Below the pieces are notes generated by a model that worked only from the letters and a program-made list of their open reading frames with translations, was not told where the DNA came from and did no database searches. Shown here in pieces: positions 29,289 to 37,929 of a stretch of 64,000 nt of DNA (positions are counted from its first letter, which is position 1; every line of letters begins with the position of its first letter). This stretch comes from Algibacter sp. (GTDB taxonomy: Bacteria; Bacteroidota; Bacteroidia; Flavobacteriales; Flavobacteriaceae), in the NCBI RefSeq assembly GCF_029245835.1, contig NZ_JAQWOO010000080.1:1-64000 (forward strand), written 5' to 3'. Position numbers and translations under genes: made by a program.

Positions 29289-29869
29289 TTATTGTAGGAC
29301 TTACAGGAGGTATAGGAAGTGGTAAGACAACTGTAGCAAAGCAGTTTTCTGAATTAGGTATTCCTGTTTATATAGCTGATGAGGAAGCAAAAAAATTGAT
29401 GCGAAGATCAAAAATCATTAAAAGAAAACTCATCAAATTATTTGGAAAAGAAGCTTATGTTAATGGTGAGTTAAACAAACCATTCTTAGCTAATCTTATC
29501 TTTAATGATAAAAGTTATTTGCAAAAAATGAATGCCATAGTACACCCTAAAGTAGCTAGGCATTTTGAAAAATGGGTGCTTAAACAACAAGCCCCTTACG
29601 TTATTAAAGAAGTTGCTATACTATTTGAAAATGGAGGGCAAAAAGCATGCGATTTTGTAATTACAGTAACAGCTCCAATAGAAACAAAAATAAAACGTTT
29701 ACTTAAACGTGATCATACTTCAAAAGAAAAAATTGAAGCCATTATGAAAAATCAATGGACAGATGAAGAAAAAGTCAAGCATTCTCATTTCGTAATTGAA
29801 AATATACAACTTGAAAATACGAAACAACAAGTCTTAAAAATTCATGAGAAACTTCTTAATAAAACGTAG
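29285..29869 (+). CDS. coaE: Dephospho-CoA kinase
   Basis: CoaE phosphorylates dephospho-CoA in the last step of coenzyme A synthesis. The P-loop GLTGGIGSGKTTVAK is at residues 5-19. IADEEAKKL and PYVIKEVAILFENGG match the substrate segments. Length 194 is typical. It overlaps the YbbR gene by ATGA and lies 78 nt before the kinase gene, which has its own promoter elements. Confidence 0.96.
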   Translation: MIIVGLTGGIGSGKTTVAKQFSELGIPVYIADEEAKKLMRRSKIIKRKLIKLFGKEAYVNGELNKPFLANLIFNDKSYLQKMNAIVHPKVARHFEKWVLKQQAPYVIKEVAILFENGGQKACDFVITVTAPIETKIKRLLKRDHTSKEKIEAIMKNQWTDEEKVKHSHFVIENIQLENTKQQVLKIHEKLLNKT

Positions 29870-29880
29870 TATCTTAAATT

Positions 29881-29943
29881 TTAACATTTGTGTTAATGTA
29901 AGGTTAAAACATAAGATTGCTAAATGTTAAAATGTTAATTTTG
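29881..29943 (+). promoter_or_regulatory. Phased GTTAA motifs and a -7 box upstream of the histidine kinase
   Basis: TAATTTTG (29936-29943) matches the -7 box and ends 4 nt before ATG 29948. GTTAA occurs at 29892, 29903, 29926 and 29934, and TTAACATT at 29881 forms an inverted repeat TTAACA-TTTG-TGTTAA. The spacing of 11 and 23 bp fits tandem sites for an OmpR-type regulator. A candidate TTG (29917-29919) lies 16 nt before the box, a short spacer. Confidence 0.5.
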
Positions 29944-29947
29944 AATA

Positions 29948-31516
29948 ATGGGCAAAAAGTTATTTATTCTGTTAATAATACTCATGAGCTTGTCTCTAGT
30001 TGGTATTATTGCAATTCAAGCTTATTATATTAATGATTCGGTAAATAACGAAAAGGAACGTTTTAAATTTAATGTTGTAAAAGCATTAAATTATGTGTCT
30101 AATACCATTGAAGAAAACGAATCTGAAAAATATTTTTCTAAGTTTATTAATTTAGATAGTGATAAAAAATCAGATGAAGATGCTGTTTCTCAATTACTGA
30201 TTTACCAAAAAAATAACAGCACAAAAGAAACGCTCATATATAGAAGTAATGTTTTAGAAGAAAACTATAAACTATCTTCTTCGCTCTTTGACATTGGTTT
30301 AGACAGCCTTGATATTAAAAATATTACAGCACAATCAACAGCTGAAATATATAATAACTCAGGAACAGACAATAAGGATATTAAAAGTCCTATTTCTAAG
30401 ATTATTAGAAGCGGTACCATTGATGAAGCACAACGTTTAAGTTTTGATAAGAGTTTTAAAGAAATCTCTAAAAGAACACCAATTCATAAACGTGTCTCTG
30501 AAGCAGAGATTAAAAAATTATTAGTACAAAAACTCAGAAAAGATGGTATTGATATTGATTTCGATTTTGCAATTTACAGTAACGATTTAGCAACTAAAGT
30601 AAGTAGTGATAACTTTGAATATGATCCAAAATCCAACTTTAAAGTTCCTATATTTTATGATGAAAACAATCAAACACCATATAGGCTCTTAGTAAACTTT
30701 CCAGACGATAGAAAGTTTATTTTATCTGGAATTATAGGTATGATATTATTATCAATAATTTTTACATCTATTATCATATTAGCGTATTCAAGTGCTTTGT
30801 TTCAGTTGGTAAAGCAGCGTAAAATTTCAGAAATAAAAACAGATTTCATCAATAATATGACGCATGAGTTTAAAACACCAATTGCAACTATAAATCTAGC
30901 TTTAGATGCTATTCGGAATCCAAAAGTGATTGATGATAAAGAGAAGGTGTTGCGATACCTTAGAATGATAAAGGAAGAAAATAAACGTATGCATTCGCAA
31001 GTTGAAAATGTATTGAGAATATCTAAACTAGAAAAGAATGAGTTAAATATTAGTAAGGATAGAGTCGATTTACACGACTTACTAGAAGATGCATTAACGC
31101 ATGTTGAGTTAATAGTTGAAGACAGACAAGGCTCTATGAAAACGTTTTTTAAAGCAGATAAAACCTCGGTTTTAGCAAACGAAACGCACTTTACCAATGT
31201 AGTAGTAAATATTCTGGATAATGCTATTAAATATTCTCCAGAAGCACCAAAAATTGAAGTATATACTGAAAATGTAGGTACTAATATTATATTAAAAATT
31301 AAAGATTATGGTAGCGGTATGAGTAAAGCAGCTGCCAAAAGAGTGTTCGAAAAGTTTTATAGAGAACACACAGGAAATATTCATAACGTAAAAGGCCATG
31401 GTTTAGGTTTGGCTTACGTTAAGAGAATTGTAGAAGACCATCAAGGTCATGTATCAGTAGAATCAGAAAAAGACAAAGGAAGCACTTTTATAATAAAGCT
31501 TCCACTAATATCATAA
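29948..31516 (+). CDS. Sensor histidine kinase with periplasmic sensor
   Basis: A 522-residue two-component kinase. A membrane helix at about 5-28, a periplasmic region to about 255, and a second helix (about 257-285) precede the HisKA domain with phospho-accepting His306 in MTHEFKTP. The HATPase domain shows NILDNAIKYSP (N-box) and GSGMSKAAAKRVFEKFYR, GHGLGLAYV. The periplasmic part is not related to a family I can name. The adjoining response regulator starts 3 nt after the stop. As I recall, this architecture with such a regulator resembles RprX. Confidence 0.9.
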   Translation: MGKKLFILLIILMSLSLVGIIAIQAYYINDSVNNEKERFKFNVVKALNYVSNTIEENESEKYFSKFINLDSDKKSDEDAVSQLLIYQKNNSTKETLIYRSNVLEENYKLSSSLFDIGLDSLDIKNITAQSTAEIYNNSGTDNKDIKSPISKIIRSGTIDEAQRLSFDKSFKEISKRTPIHKRVSEAEIKKLLVQKLRKDGIDIDFDFAIYSNDLATKVSSDNFEYDPKSNFKVPIFYDENNQTPYRLLVNFPDDRKFILSGIIGMILLSIIFTSIIILAYSSALFQLVKQRKISEIKTDFINNMTHEFKTPIATINLALDAIRNPKVIDDKEKVLRYLRMIKEENKRMHSQVENVLRISKLEKNELNISKDRVDLHDLLEDALTHVELIVEDRQGSMKTFFKADKTSVLANETHFTNVVVNILDNAIKYSPEAPKIEVYTENVGTNIILKIKDYGSGMSKAAAKRVFEKFYREHTGNIHNVKGHGLGLAYVKRIVEDHQGHVSVESEKDKGSTFIIKLPLIS

Positions 31517-31519
31517 ACT

Positions 31520-32224
31520 ATGGAAGAACATAAAAAAAGAATATTATTAGTAGAAGACGATCCAAATTTCGGAACCGTTCTTAAAGATTATTTAATGATG
31601 AATGATTACGAAGTTACACATGCCAAAAATGGGATGGAAGGCTTTGAGAAATTCAAGAAAGACGATTTCGATTTATGTATTCTAGATGTTATGATGCCTT
31701 ATAAAGATGGCTTTACTTTGGCAAAAGAAATCAGAGAAAAAAACACCGATGTTCCCATTATATTTCTAACTGCTAAAACGATGAAAGAAGACGTTTTAAG
31801 AGGGTATAAAGTAGGGGCAGACGATTACCTAAATAAACCTTTTGATAGCGAGGTGCTTTTAATGAAAATCAAAGCCATTATCCAAAGAAAGGCGACTGAA
31901 ACCATTTCAGATAGTAAGCAATTCGAGTTTAAAATCGGTCGTTTCGATTTAAACTCAAAACTACGTTTTCTAAAGTTCGATGGACAAGATCCAGTAAAAT
32001 TATCGCCAAAAGAAAATGAGTTATTGCGTTTATTAGCATTGCATGAAAACGATTTAATGCCACGAGAATTGGCATTAACCAAAATATGGCGCGACGATAA
32101 CTATTTTACATCACGAAGTATGGATGTATACATCGCGAAACTACGTAAGTATATGAAATTAGACGATAAAGTAGAAATACTTAACATCCACGGTGAAGGT
32201 TTCAGATTGGTAGTAAACAGTTAG
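31520..32224 (+). CDS. OmpR-family response regulator
   Basis: The 234-residue protein has a receiver domain with the acidic pocket VEDD and phospho-acceptor Asp56 in ILDVMMP, then the Thr/Lys signature FLTAKT and DYLNKPF. A winged-helix DNA-binding domain (about 135-234) contains LSPKENELLRLL and SRSMDVYIAKLRKYM. The partner kinase is immediately upstream. Its binding sites may be the GTTAA motifs at 29881-29938, which would mean autoregulation; this is inference. Confidence 0.93.
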   Translation: MEEHKKRILLVEDDPNFGTVLKDYLMMNDYEVTHAKNGMEGFEKFKKDDFDLCILDVMMPYKDGFTLAKEIREKNTDVPIIFLTAKTMKEDVLRGYKVGADDYLNKPFDSEVLLMKIKAIIQRKATETISDSKQFEFKIGRFDLNSKLRFLKFDGQDPVKLSPKENELLRLLALHENDLMPRELALTKIWRDDNYFTSRSMDVYIAKLRKYMKLDDKVEILNIHGEGFRLVVNS

Positions 32225-32246
32225 AAAATCTAATTTTATGATATTT

Positions 32247-32274
32247 AAAATCCAGCTTCGTGCTGGATTTTTTT
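32247..32274 (+). terminator. Terminator after the two-component operon
   Basis: AAAATCCAGC (32247-32256) pairs with GCTGGATTTT (32262-32271) around a TTCGT loop and runs into T-tract. The A-run on the 5' side would also permit function for the convergent transcript. Confidence 0.85.
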
Positions 32275-32286
32275 ATGTCACCAATA

Positions 32287-32943
32287 TCAAAGACGTTTCA
32301 TCAACCAATCCTTAAACTCATAGAAATTTTGAGGCGCAACACCATGTCCCACAGGAAACTCTGAATACTTGAACTTAATGTTTAGTCCGTCCAAAAAAGG
32401 TGGTGTAAGTCTCGCCCAATTAATAGGAATCACTTGGTCTGCGCTTCCGTGAGAGCAGTAAAAATCTAAACTAGAATAATCTCTAGTTTCAAAACCTTCA
32501 GGGTAAATATCTTTATTAATATAACCACTAAGCGCAACAATGTTTTTTACTTTTTCAGGATAGGTAAGTGCCACGGCATAACTTAAAATAGACCCTTGAC
32601 TAAAACCTAAAAGCGACACATTGTTTTTGTTAACAGGGTAGGCGGCAACGGCTTCGTCAATAAATTTGGCAATTAAATCCCGAGATGCTTTTGCTTGTTC
32701 ATTATCGCTCCACTTGCCTTTATCAGCATCAAAATTTATAGCGTACCAAGCATTTCCATAAGGTTGCATAGGGTATGGTGCTTTTAATGAAATGATAAAA
32801 AGTTCTTCTGGTAATTCAGAAGCAAAAGAAAATAAATCGTTTTCATCGCTACCATAACCATGCAACATAATGAGTAGCGGTGCATTTTCGGTTAAACTAG
32901 ATTTACGAATAATATGTTGCAAAGAGAGGTTAGTATTTACCAT
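32287..32943 (-). CDS. Alpha/beta-hydrolase, phospholipase/carboxylesterase family
   Basis: A 218-residue cytosolic serine hydrolase. LLIMLHGYGSDENDL is the oxyanion segment, and the nucleophile elbow is GFSQG. The acid is probably in SADQVIP and the base in VGHGVAP. This matches the carboxylesterase/thioesterase-1 (YpfH-like) family. The substrate is unknown. It is the last gene of the BatA-pyrC-DUF4870 operon and abuts DUF4870. Confidence 0.88.
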   Translation of the reverse strand: MVNTNLSLQHIIRKSSLTENAPLLIMLHGYGSDENDLFSFASELPEELFIISLKAPYPMQPYGNAWYAINFDADKGKWSDNEQAKASRDLIAKFIDEAVAAYPVNKNNVSLLGFSQGSILSYAVALTYPEKVKNIVALSGYINKDIYPEGFETRDYSSLDFYCSHGSADQVIPINWARLTPPFLDGLNIKFKYSEFPVGHGVAPQNFYEFKDWLMKRL

Positions 32944-33282
32944 TTATGAACCAAGGTTTGAAAATATTTTTTGGTAGAAGCTACCCACTAATGGAACTGC
33001 TTGTGTTTTTCTTCCAATAGCATTTGTAAAACCATAAATGAAAAGAACAGCAAAAAACAGATAAAATGCCGAAGTAATTAACCAGCTATTAAAGCTCCCA
33101 ATGATATAGCCTAAAGCAAAAAAAGTAAGCCATAAACCTAGAGATTGTCTAATATGAAAACTAGCAAACGGACTCATTTTACCGTCTTCATTATTTAAGT
33201 AATAGGCTATAATAACCCCAAATATGGTTATATAACTTATAATGGCGTTTTGGCGGCCCTTATCTATATCTTGTTCTGTCAT
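32944..33282 (-). CDS. DUF4870-like small membrane protein
   Basis: This 112-residue protein has three hydrophobic segments. NAIISYITIFGVIIAYYLN, SFHIRQSLGLWLTFFALGYIIG and FLFFAVLFIYGFTNAI match the Tic20/DUF4870-like membrane family. The function is unknown. It is adjacent to the esterase (0 nt gap) and 2 nt from the dihydroorotase-like gene, so it belongs to the same operon. Confidence 0.75.
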   Translation of the reverse strand: MTEQDIDKGRQNAIISYITIFGVIIAYYLNNEDGKMSPFASFHIRQSLGLWLTFFALGYIIGSFNSWLITSAFYLFFAVLFIYGFTNAIGRKTQAVPLVGSFYQKIFSNLGS

Positions 33283-33284
33283 GA

Positions 33285-34541
33285 TTAAGAATTTAAAACG
33301 GCTTGGTTGTTTGCAATAATACCATAAGCCTTTCCTTTTAAAGATGCATTTAAAAAAATAGCGTTTTTAGATTTTGATACGATATCGTTTTTAGAAAATG
33401 TGTATTTAGTAACTGGATTAAAGAGTGCGATATTTGCAGTATTACCAACAGCTATTGGTACCGCTTCAATACCAAATCTAGTTTTTCCTTTTGTTAAAAG
33501 ATCAATTGTTTTTTTAGTAGTGAATATACTTTGTAAAGCTCCAAAAGCACTTTCTAGACCAATCGTCCCGTAACTAGCATGATCAAACTCTATTTTTTTA
33601 TCTTCAATATCAATAGGGTTATGGTCTGTAGTTACCATATCTATGGTGCCATCTTTTAAGCCATAAATTAAAGCATCTATATCTGTTTGTGTTCTAAGTG
33701 GCGGTAATACTTTATAGTTGGTGTCAAAATCCGTTAAAACAGCATCAGAGAAGTATAAGTTATGGATGGCCACACTACAAGTAATATCTAATTTCTTCTT
33801 TTTAGCTTCTCTAATCAAAGCTACTGATGTGGCTGTTGAAATGGTTGGGATGTGTAATTTTCCGCCAGTATATTCTAGCAAAAACAAATCTCTAGCTACT
33901 TGTAACTCTTCTGCTAAAGCAGGAATCCCTTTTAAGCCTAATTTGGTACTCGTGAGGTTCTCATTCATAACGCCGTTTCCAGAAATTTTATGTTCTTGAG
34001 GAAAGGAGCATACTAAACCATCAAAATTACTAGCATATTGCAAAGCAATTTTCATTAAGTTAGGATTTGAAATGGGGCTTTTGTAATCATAAAATGCTAC
34101 TGCGCCAGCAGTACTCATATCATAAAGTTCTGCTAAGTGTTCGCCTTTACTAGCAACTGTTAACGCGCCCATTGGTAATAAGCTAACCGCATTGTTATTC
34201 GCTTTAGAATTTAAAAACGTAATGTCTGAATTGGAATCTATTACAGGATTTGTATTAGCATTTACAGCAACGGCAGTAAAACCTGAATGTGCTGCTGTTT
34301 TGAGTCCGTTTTGTATGGTTTCGCGTTCTTCAAATCCAGGTTCTCCAAAACTCACACTACTATCAAACCAGCCTTGAGAAATATGGAGGTTGTCAAGATT
34401 AATTTCTTTGTAGTTTTTAGGGTTTTTAATGCTGCTGGAAATCTTAGTAATCTTGCCATTTTCAATTAACAAATCTTGAGTTGTATTATGAAACTCGCTT
34501 TTTGAGTCTATAATTGTGGCAGATTTTATAAGTATGTTCAT
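33285..34541 (-). CDS. Dihydroorotase-like protein lacking the HxH metal motif
   Basis: A 418-residue amidohydrolase-fold protein that aligns with PyrC-type dihydroorotases: SQGWFDSSVSFGEPGFEERETIQNG occupies the position of the family's DxHxH region (quoted in parts, D60-S-S-V-S). Both metal-binding histidines are replaced by Ser62 and Ser64. TTDHNPID retains the later Asp. Catalysis of the dihydroorotate ring closure is therefore doubtful. Such non-catalytic PyrC' relatives act as structural partners of aspartate transcarbamoylase in some bacteria; here no pyrB is adjacent. As I recall this substitution is common in Flavobacteriaceae. It overlaps the BatA gene by ATGA. Confidence 0.85.
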   Translation of the reverse strand: MNILIKSATIIDSKSEFHNTTQDLLIENGKITKISSSIKNPKNYKEINLDNLHISQGWFDSSVSFGEPGFEERETIQNGLKTAAHSGFTAVAVNANTNPVIDSNSDITFLNSKANNNAVSLLPMGALTVASKGEHLAELYDMSTAGAVAFYDYKSPISNPNLMKIALQYASNFDGLVCSFPQEHKISGNGVMNENLTSTKLGLKGIPALAEELQVARDLFLLEYTGGKLHIPTISTATSVALIREAKKKKLDITCSVAIHNLYFSDAVLTDFDTNYKVLPPLRTQTDIDALIYGLKDGTIDMVTTDHNPIDIEDKKIEFDHASYGTIGLESAFGALQSIFTTKKTIDLLTKGKTRFGIEAVPIAVGNTANIALFNPVTKYTFSKNDIVSKSKNAIFLNASLKGKAYGIIANNQAVLNS

Positions 34542-36463
34542 TTAAAGAATTTTAAGATGAGCATTTCAATAATCAATAACGCTAATGCAAAAATAACAAA
34601 CCATTTCCATAAGGCGTTAACTTTTGTGTCACTTTTTATGGTATCGAAAATTTCTGTAATGGAATCACTAACGGTTGCATGCTCTAATGAAGAAAGGTCT
34701 TTGTAAGCTAACTCACTTTCGGTTCTACTAAAATTATAACTCACATTTTTTACAACTTCATTTTTATTAATTACGGCGTAAGTACCTGCTTCTGTTGGTG
34801 CTTCAGCAGTATTTACGACAACCTTATTATTAAAATATTGCTGTTTTGGGATGATACTAATGTTATCCTTTTCTAATGATAAAACTGCGTCTTGTTGCAT
34901 TTCTGTATCCACATCAAAGGAGTTTTCTTTACCTATAGTGTAATATAACTCTGGAATTTTAAAACTTTGTTTTGCAATGTTGTATAGCGTAGGAACGATT
35001 AAAGGCGAATTTTTAAAACTTGAATTTTTTTGGTTTAAAGGGGATGTAAAAATAAAGGCATTTTTATGCTGACCTAGAAAGGGTTTATCATCTTCAAATT
35101 TTAAAACGGAGGTTAAATTATTTGAAACGATGCCGTAAAAACTATTCACTTTTGGGTATTGAAAGTTTTTTACTTGCTTTTCAAAAACGCCATTGCTATA
35201 TAATGGATGTGAGTATTTTATAGTGGTGATGCGTTTTTCAGAGCTTACTAAATCATTAAAAGCGCTATTGTAATTAACTAATAATTGATTGTATGATTCG
35301 GTATTACTATTTTTTGAAGGGATTACGATTATAGAACCTCCTTGATTGGTAAACTGTTTTAAGGCCGAAGTTAAAGCCACTGGAATACTATTTAGTTCAT
35401 TTAAAATGATAAGGTTTTGCTTATCAATCAAATTGTAATTTAGTTGACGTTCCGGAGTTGATGTGTAATTAAATTCAGTATTTGTATAAATCCGTTTTAG
35501 GAAGGCATCATCATCACCATTAATAACCAAAACATTAATTTTTGAAGGTTTATTTATGTTGAAAAATAACGTATTGTCAAACTGCAAATTAGAATCATTA
35601 ATTGTTATTTTTCCATTTATTATTTGATTAGTAGGAAGTGAAAATACGGTTTCAGCTTCACGCTCAATAGCTACTGAAGTTTTAGCAATTAGCTTATCAT
35701 CATGATATAACGAAACGGGTAAATTATCAATAGCTGTACCGCTATTTTTCAGTGTTACTTTTAATTCAATTGCAGTGGGATTGGTCTCAGAAATATAAAG
35801 GCTATCAATGGCAATATTGTTTTTATTAACAGGGTTTAATTTTACAAAATTTAAGTTGTTTAACGAGTCTGATTTAATTTCAATATTGGATTCATCTTCT
35901 TGAAAATCAGTTATTAATATAATATTATTTAAAGTATTTGTTTTTTCATTTAAAAAGGTCTTGCTTTTTAATAAAGCAGCTTCAGATGTTAATGCGTTTG
36001 ATGAATAATTAAGTTTTAATAAGTCATTTTTAATAGCCTTTAAAGAGGTGTTTTTAAAAATAGCATCATTAGTAAAAATCGATATATTTTCATTTTCTGG
36101 GACGTTAGAAATAATGTCTTGTACAGCACGTTTTAATAACTCACCTTGATTCCCTTTAGCTTGCATACTAAACGAATTATCTAAATAAATAACCGTTTCT
36201 TTTTCGGTTTTAAAGGCATCAGATTTTGAAGTAAAAGGTTGGGCAAAAGCAAAAACTAAAGCCGCAAGTAAAAGCATTCGAGTTAAAAGAATTAACCACT
36301 TTTTTATTTGCGAACTTTTACGAGTTTGAAGTGTTGCTTCTTTAAGAAAAGCCACATTTGTGAATGCCACTTTTTGGAACTTACGAAGCTGAAATAAATG
36401 AATAATAATAGGAATGAGCAGTAAAAATAATGCGTAAAGAAGTTCTGGGTGTTTAAACTGCAT
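34538..36463 (-). CDS. BatA-domain and vWA-like membrane protein
   Basis: The 641-residue protein begins with the BatA (aerotolerance N-terminal) domain: FKHPELLYALFLLLIP, membrane helix, FLKEATLQTRKSSQ and a second helix. A vWA-type region with the MIDAS-like DNSFSMQ (about 91-98) follows, then a beta-rich region and a C-terminal membrane helix. Bat proteins are membrane-associated factors in Bacteroidetes and spirochaetes, of unclear function. It is the first gene of the operon with the dihydroorotase-like gene; a promoter box lies at 36481. Confidence 0.85.
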   Translation of the reverse strand: MQFKHPELLYALFLLLIPIIIHLFQLRKFQKVAFTNVAFLKEATLQTRKSSQIKKWLILLTRMLLLAALVFAFAQPFTSKSDAFKTEKETVIYLDNSFSMQAKGNQGELLKRAVQDIISNVPENENISIFTNDAIFKNTSLKAIKNDLLKLNYSSNALTSEAALLKSKTFLNEKTNTLNNIILITDFQEDESNIEIKSDSLNNLNFVKLNPVNKNNIAIDSLYISETNPTAIELKVTLKNSGTAIDNLPVSLYHDDKLIAKTSVAIEREAETVFSLPTNQIINGKITINDSNLQFDNTLFFNINKPSKINVLVINGDDDAFLKRIYTNTEFNYTSTPERQLNYNLIDKQNLIILNELNSIPVALTSALKQFTNQGGSIIVIPSKNSNTESYNQLLVNYNSAFNDLVSSEKRITTIKYSHPLYSNGVFEKQVKNFQYPKVNSFYGIVSNNLTSVLKFEDDKPFLGQHKNAFIFTSPLNQKNSSFKNSPLIVPTLYNIAKQSFKIPELYYTIGKENSFDVDTEMQQDAVLSLEKDNISIIPKQQYFNNKVVVNTAEAPTEAGTYAVINKNEVVKNVSYNFSRTESELAYKDLSSLEHATVSDSITEIFDTIKSDTKVNALWKWFVIFALALLIIEMLILKFFK

Positions 36464-36480
36464 GTCTTTTTTAGATTGCC

Positions 36481-36488
36481 CAAATATA
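36481..36488 (-). promoter_or_regulatory. Bacteroidetes -7 box for the BatA operon
   Basis: The reverse strand reads TATATTTG, 17 nt upstream of ATG 36463. No standard -33 TTG was seen. Confidence 0.55.
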
Positions 36489-36510
36489 GAAAATGCAATT
36501 GAATTTATAA

Positions 36511-36738
36511 AGGTGCTTTTTGGTAATTAAATTATTAATAATTGCAAAAACACCTCTAAAGTCCGCTCAAGGGGACAATCCAAACCAAGAAGTTTAAAAT
36601 GAAAGCATTATAGTTTATAACTATTAAGTTCTATTCAGTAGAAAAAAATAAAAAAAAGCTTTAACAAAAACAACCAAATCACAAACCTATACGAATAGCC
36701 TAACCATAACAGTTTTTCCCTTGACGGGACTTAAGGGG
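36511..36738. repeat. Inverted-repeat-bounded intergenic segment
   Basis: The 371-bp gap between the BatA and glycosyltransferase genes has no reading frame. AGGTGCTTTTTG (36511-36522) and CAAAAACACCT (36545-36555) form a stem with one bulge. CCTCTAAAGTCCGCTCAAGGGGAC (36553-36576) recurs inverted as CCCTTGACGGGACTTAAGGGG (36718-36738), about 140 bp apart, which suggests the ends of a small element. The interior is AT-rich and featureless. Repeats of this CCTCAAGGGG type are common in flavobacterial genomes as I recall. Confidence 0.5.
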
Positions 36739-36834
36739 CGTATCACAAAGACACTAAAACATTTCTGTGTGCCAAACCTGAAATGTATAATAAGGCGTTA
36801 TTTATCTTAAAATCAAAAAGTTATAAGAACGAAA

Positions 36835-37842
36835 TTAACAAAAGAAAACATAATCATCCAAAGACTTCATTTTCAATTTACTCAAATATGCTCTAATTTC
36901 AAATTGCGCTTCTTTATTAGCAACAGTAATAATACTCTGCGTATTTTCAATAGCATCTAAATCACAAAAAGGTCTTAATATTTTACCATAAATATCTTTT
37001 CCAATTTTTTTTGGGTTATCGCAAATCCATTCAAACTCCATATTTTTTTCAACAAGCGATTTAGCAATAAACTTTCCTTTGTTTCCTGCGCCCCAAACCA
37101 CAAGTGTTTTTTTTGAATTATAATCTAATTCTAAAAAATAATCTAGTTTTAAAGGTATAAAATGATTCTCAGCATAATGCGCATCGGTTCTTGAGGTACG
37201 ATGGCCATAATCTCTCCAATCATGTAAGACAACATCACAGGGAATGCACTTAAAATCATGTTTATAAAACCGAAAGGCTAAATCGTAGTCCTCAGGATAT
37301 TTATTAGGGTTAAATGCATCGCAAGCTATTAAATCGGTTCTGTGAATCATCCAACACGGAGAGGGGATAACACATTCTTTATAGATTTCAGAAAAGTTAG
37401 TGCCTTTTTTAGTTAAGGTATTCAGCCAAATCTCATAACTTTTATAACCTGCTTTAATACCTTCTGCAGAAAAATAATTAACCAAACCCACTGAAAGATA
37501 TCCTTTTCCATGATTCAATAAATTACCAGCCAATACTTCTAGTTTGTTGGGTTGCATTAAATCATCACTATCCATACGCGTTATTAATGCCCCAGAACTT
37601 GTTTTAAAAGCCAATTGTAAAGCATCAATAATACCACTTCCAGAGTTTTTTAAAAGCGTAATTCTTTCGTCATTTTTGGCAAAATCATCTACTACAGAAA
37701 AACTGTTGTCTGTAGAGTTATCATCAATAATGATTAACTCCCAATGGGTGTAGGTTTGATCTATAATAGATTTTAAACAACCCCCTATAAATGCTTCAGT
37801 ATTCTTAAACGGAATTAATATGCTAATTAACAGATTTTGCAT
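36835..37842 (-). CDS. Family 2 glycosyltransferase with a C-terminal Rossmann-like tail
   Basis: The 335-residue protein starts ILIPFKNTEAFIGGCLKSII with LIIIDDNSTDNS and the metal-binding MDSDD (about residues 88-92), typical of GT-A enzymes. From about 245 there is TLVVWGAGNKGKFIAKSLVEK, a GxGxxG nucleotide-binding pattern not part of the catalytic GT2 domain, and FEWICDNPKKIG. The tail may bind a nucleotide or a metabolite. It is a single-gene unit. The sugar and the acceptor are unknown. Confidence 0.85.
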   Translation of the reverse strand: MQNLLISILIPFKNTEAFIGGCLKSIIDQTYTHWELIIIDDNSTDNSFSVVDDFAKNDERITLLKNSGSGIIDALQLAFKTSSGALITRMDSDDLMQPNKLEVLAGNLLNHGKGYLSVGLVNYFSAEGIKAGYKSYEIWLNTLTKKGTNFSEIYKECVIPSPCWMIHRTDLIACDAFNPNKYPEDYDLAFRFYKHDFKCIPCDVVLHDWRDYGHRTSRTDAHYAENHFIPLKLDYFLELDYNSKKTLVVWGAGNKGKFIAKSLVEKNMEFEWICDNPKKIGKDIYGKILRPFCDLDAIENTQSIITVANKEAQFEIRAYLSKLKMKSLDDYVFFC

Positions 37843-37929
37843 ACTGCGAATTTAACAAAACCTTAAGAAAGGAGACGGTAACAATATGGTAATTTGCACG
37901 TCAATTAAAAAAATATAAAAAACAATTTA

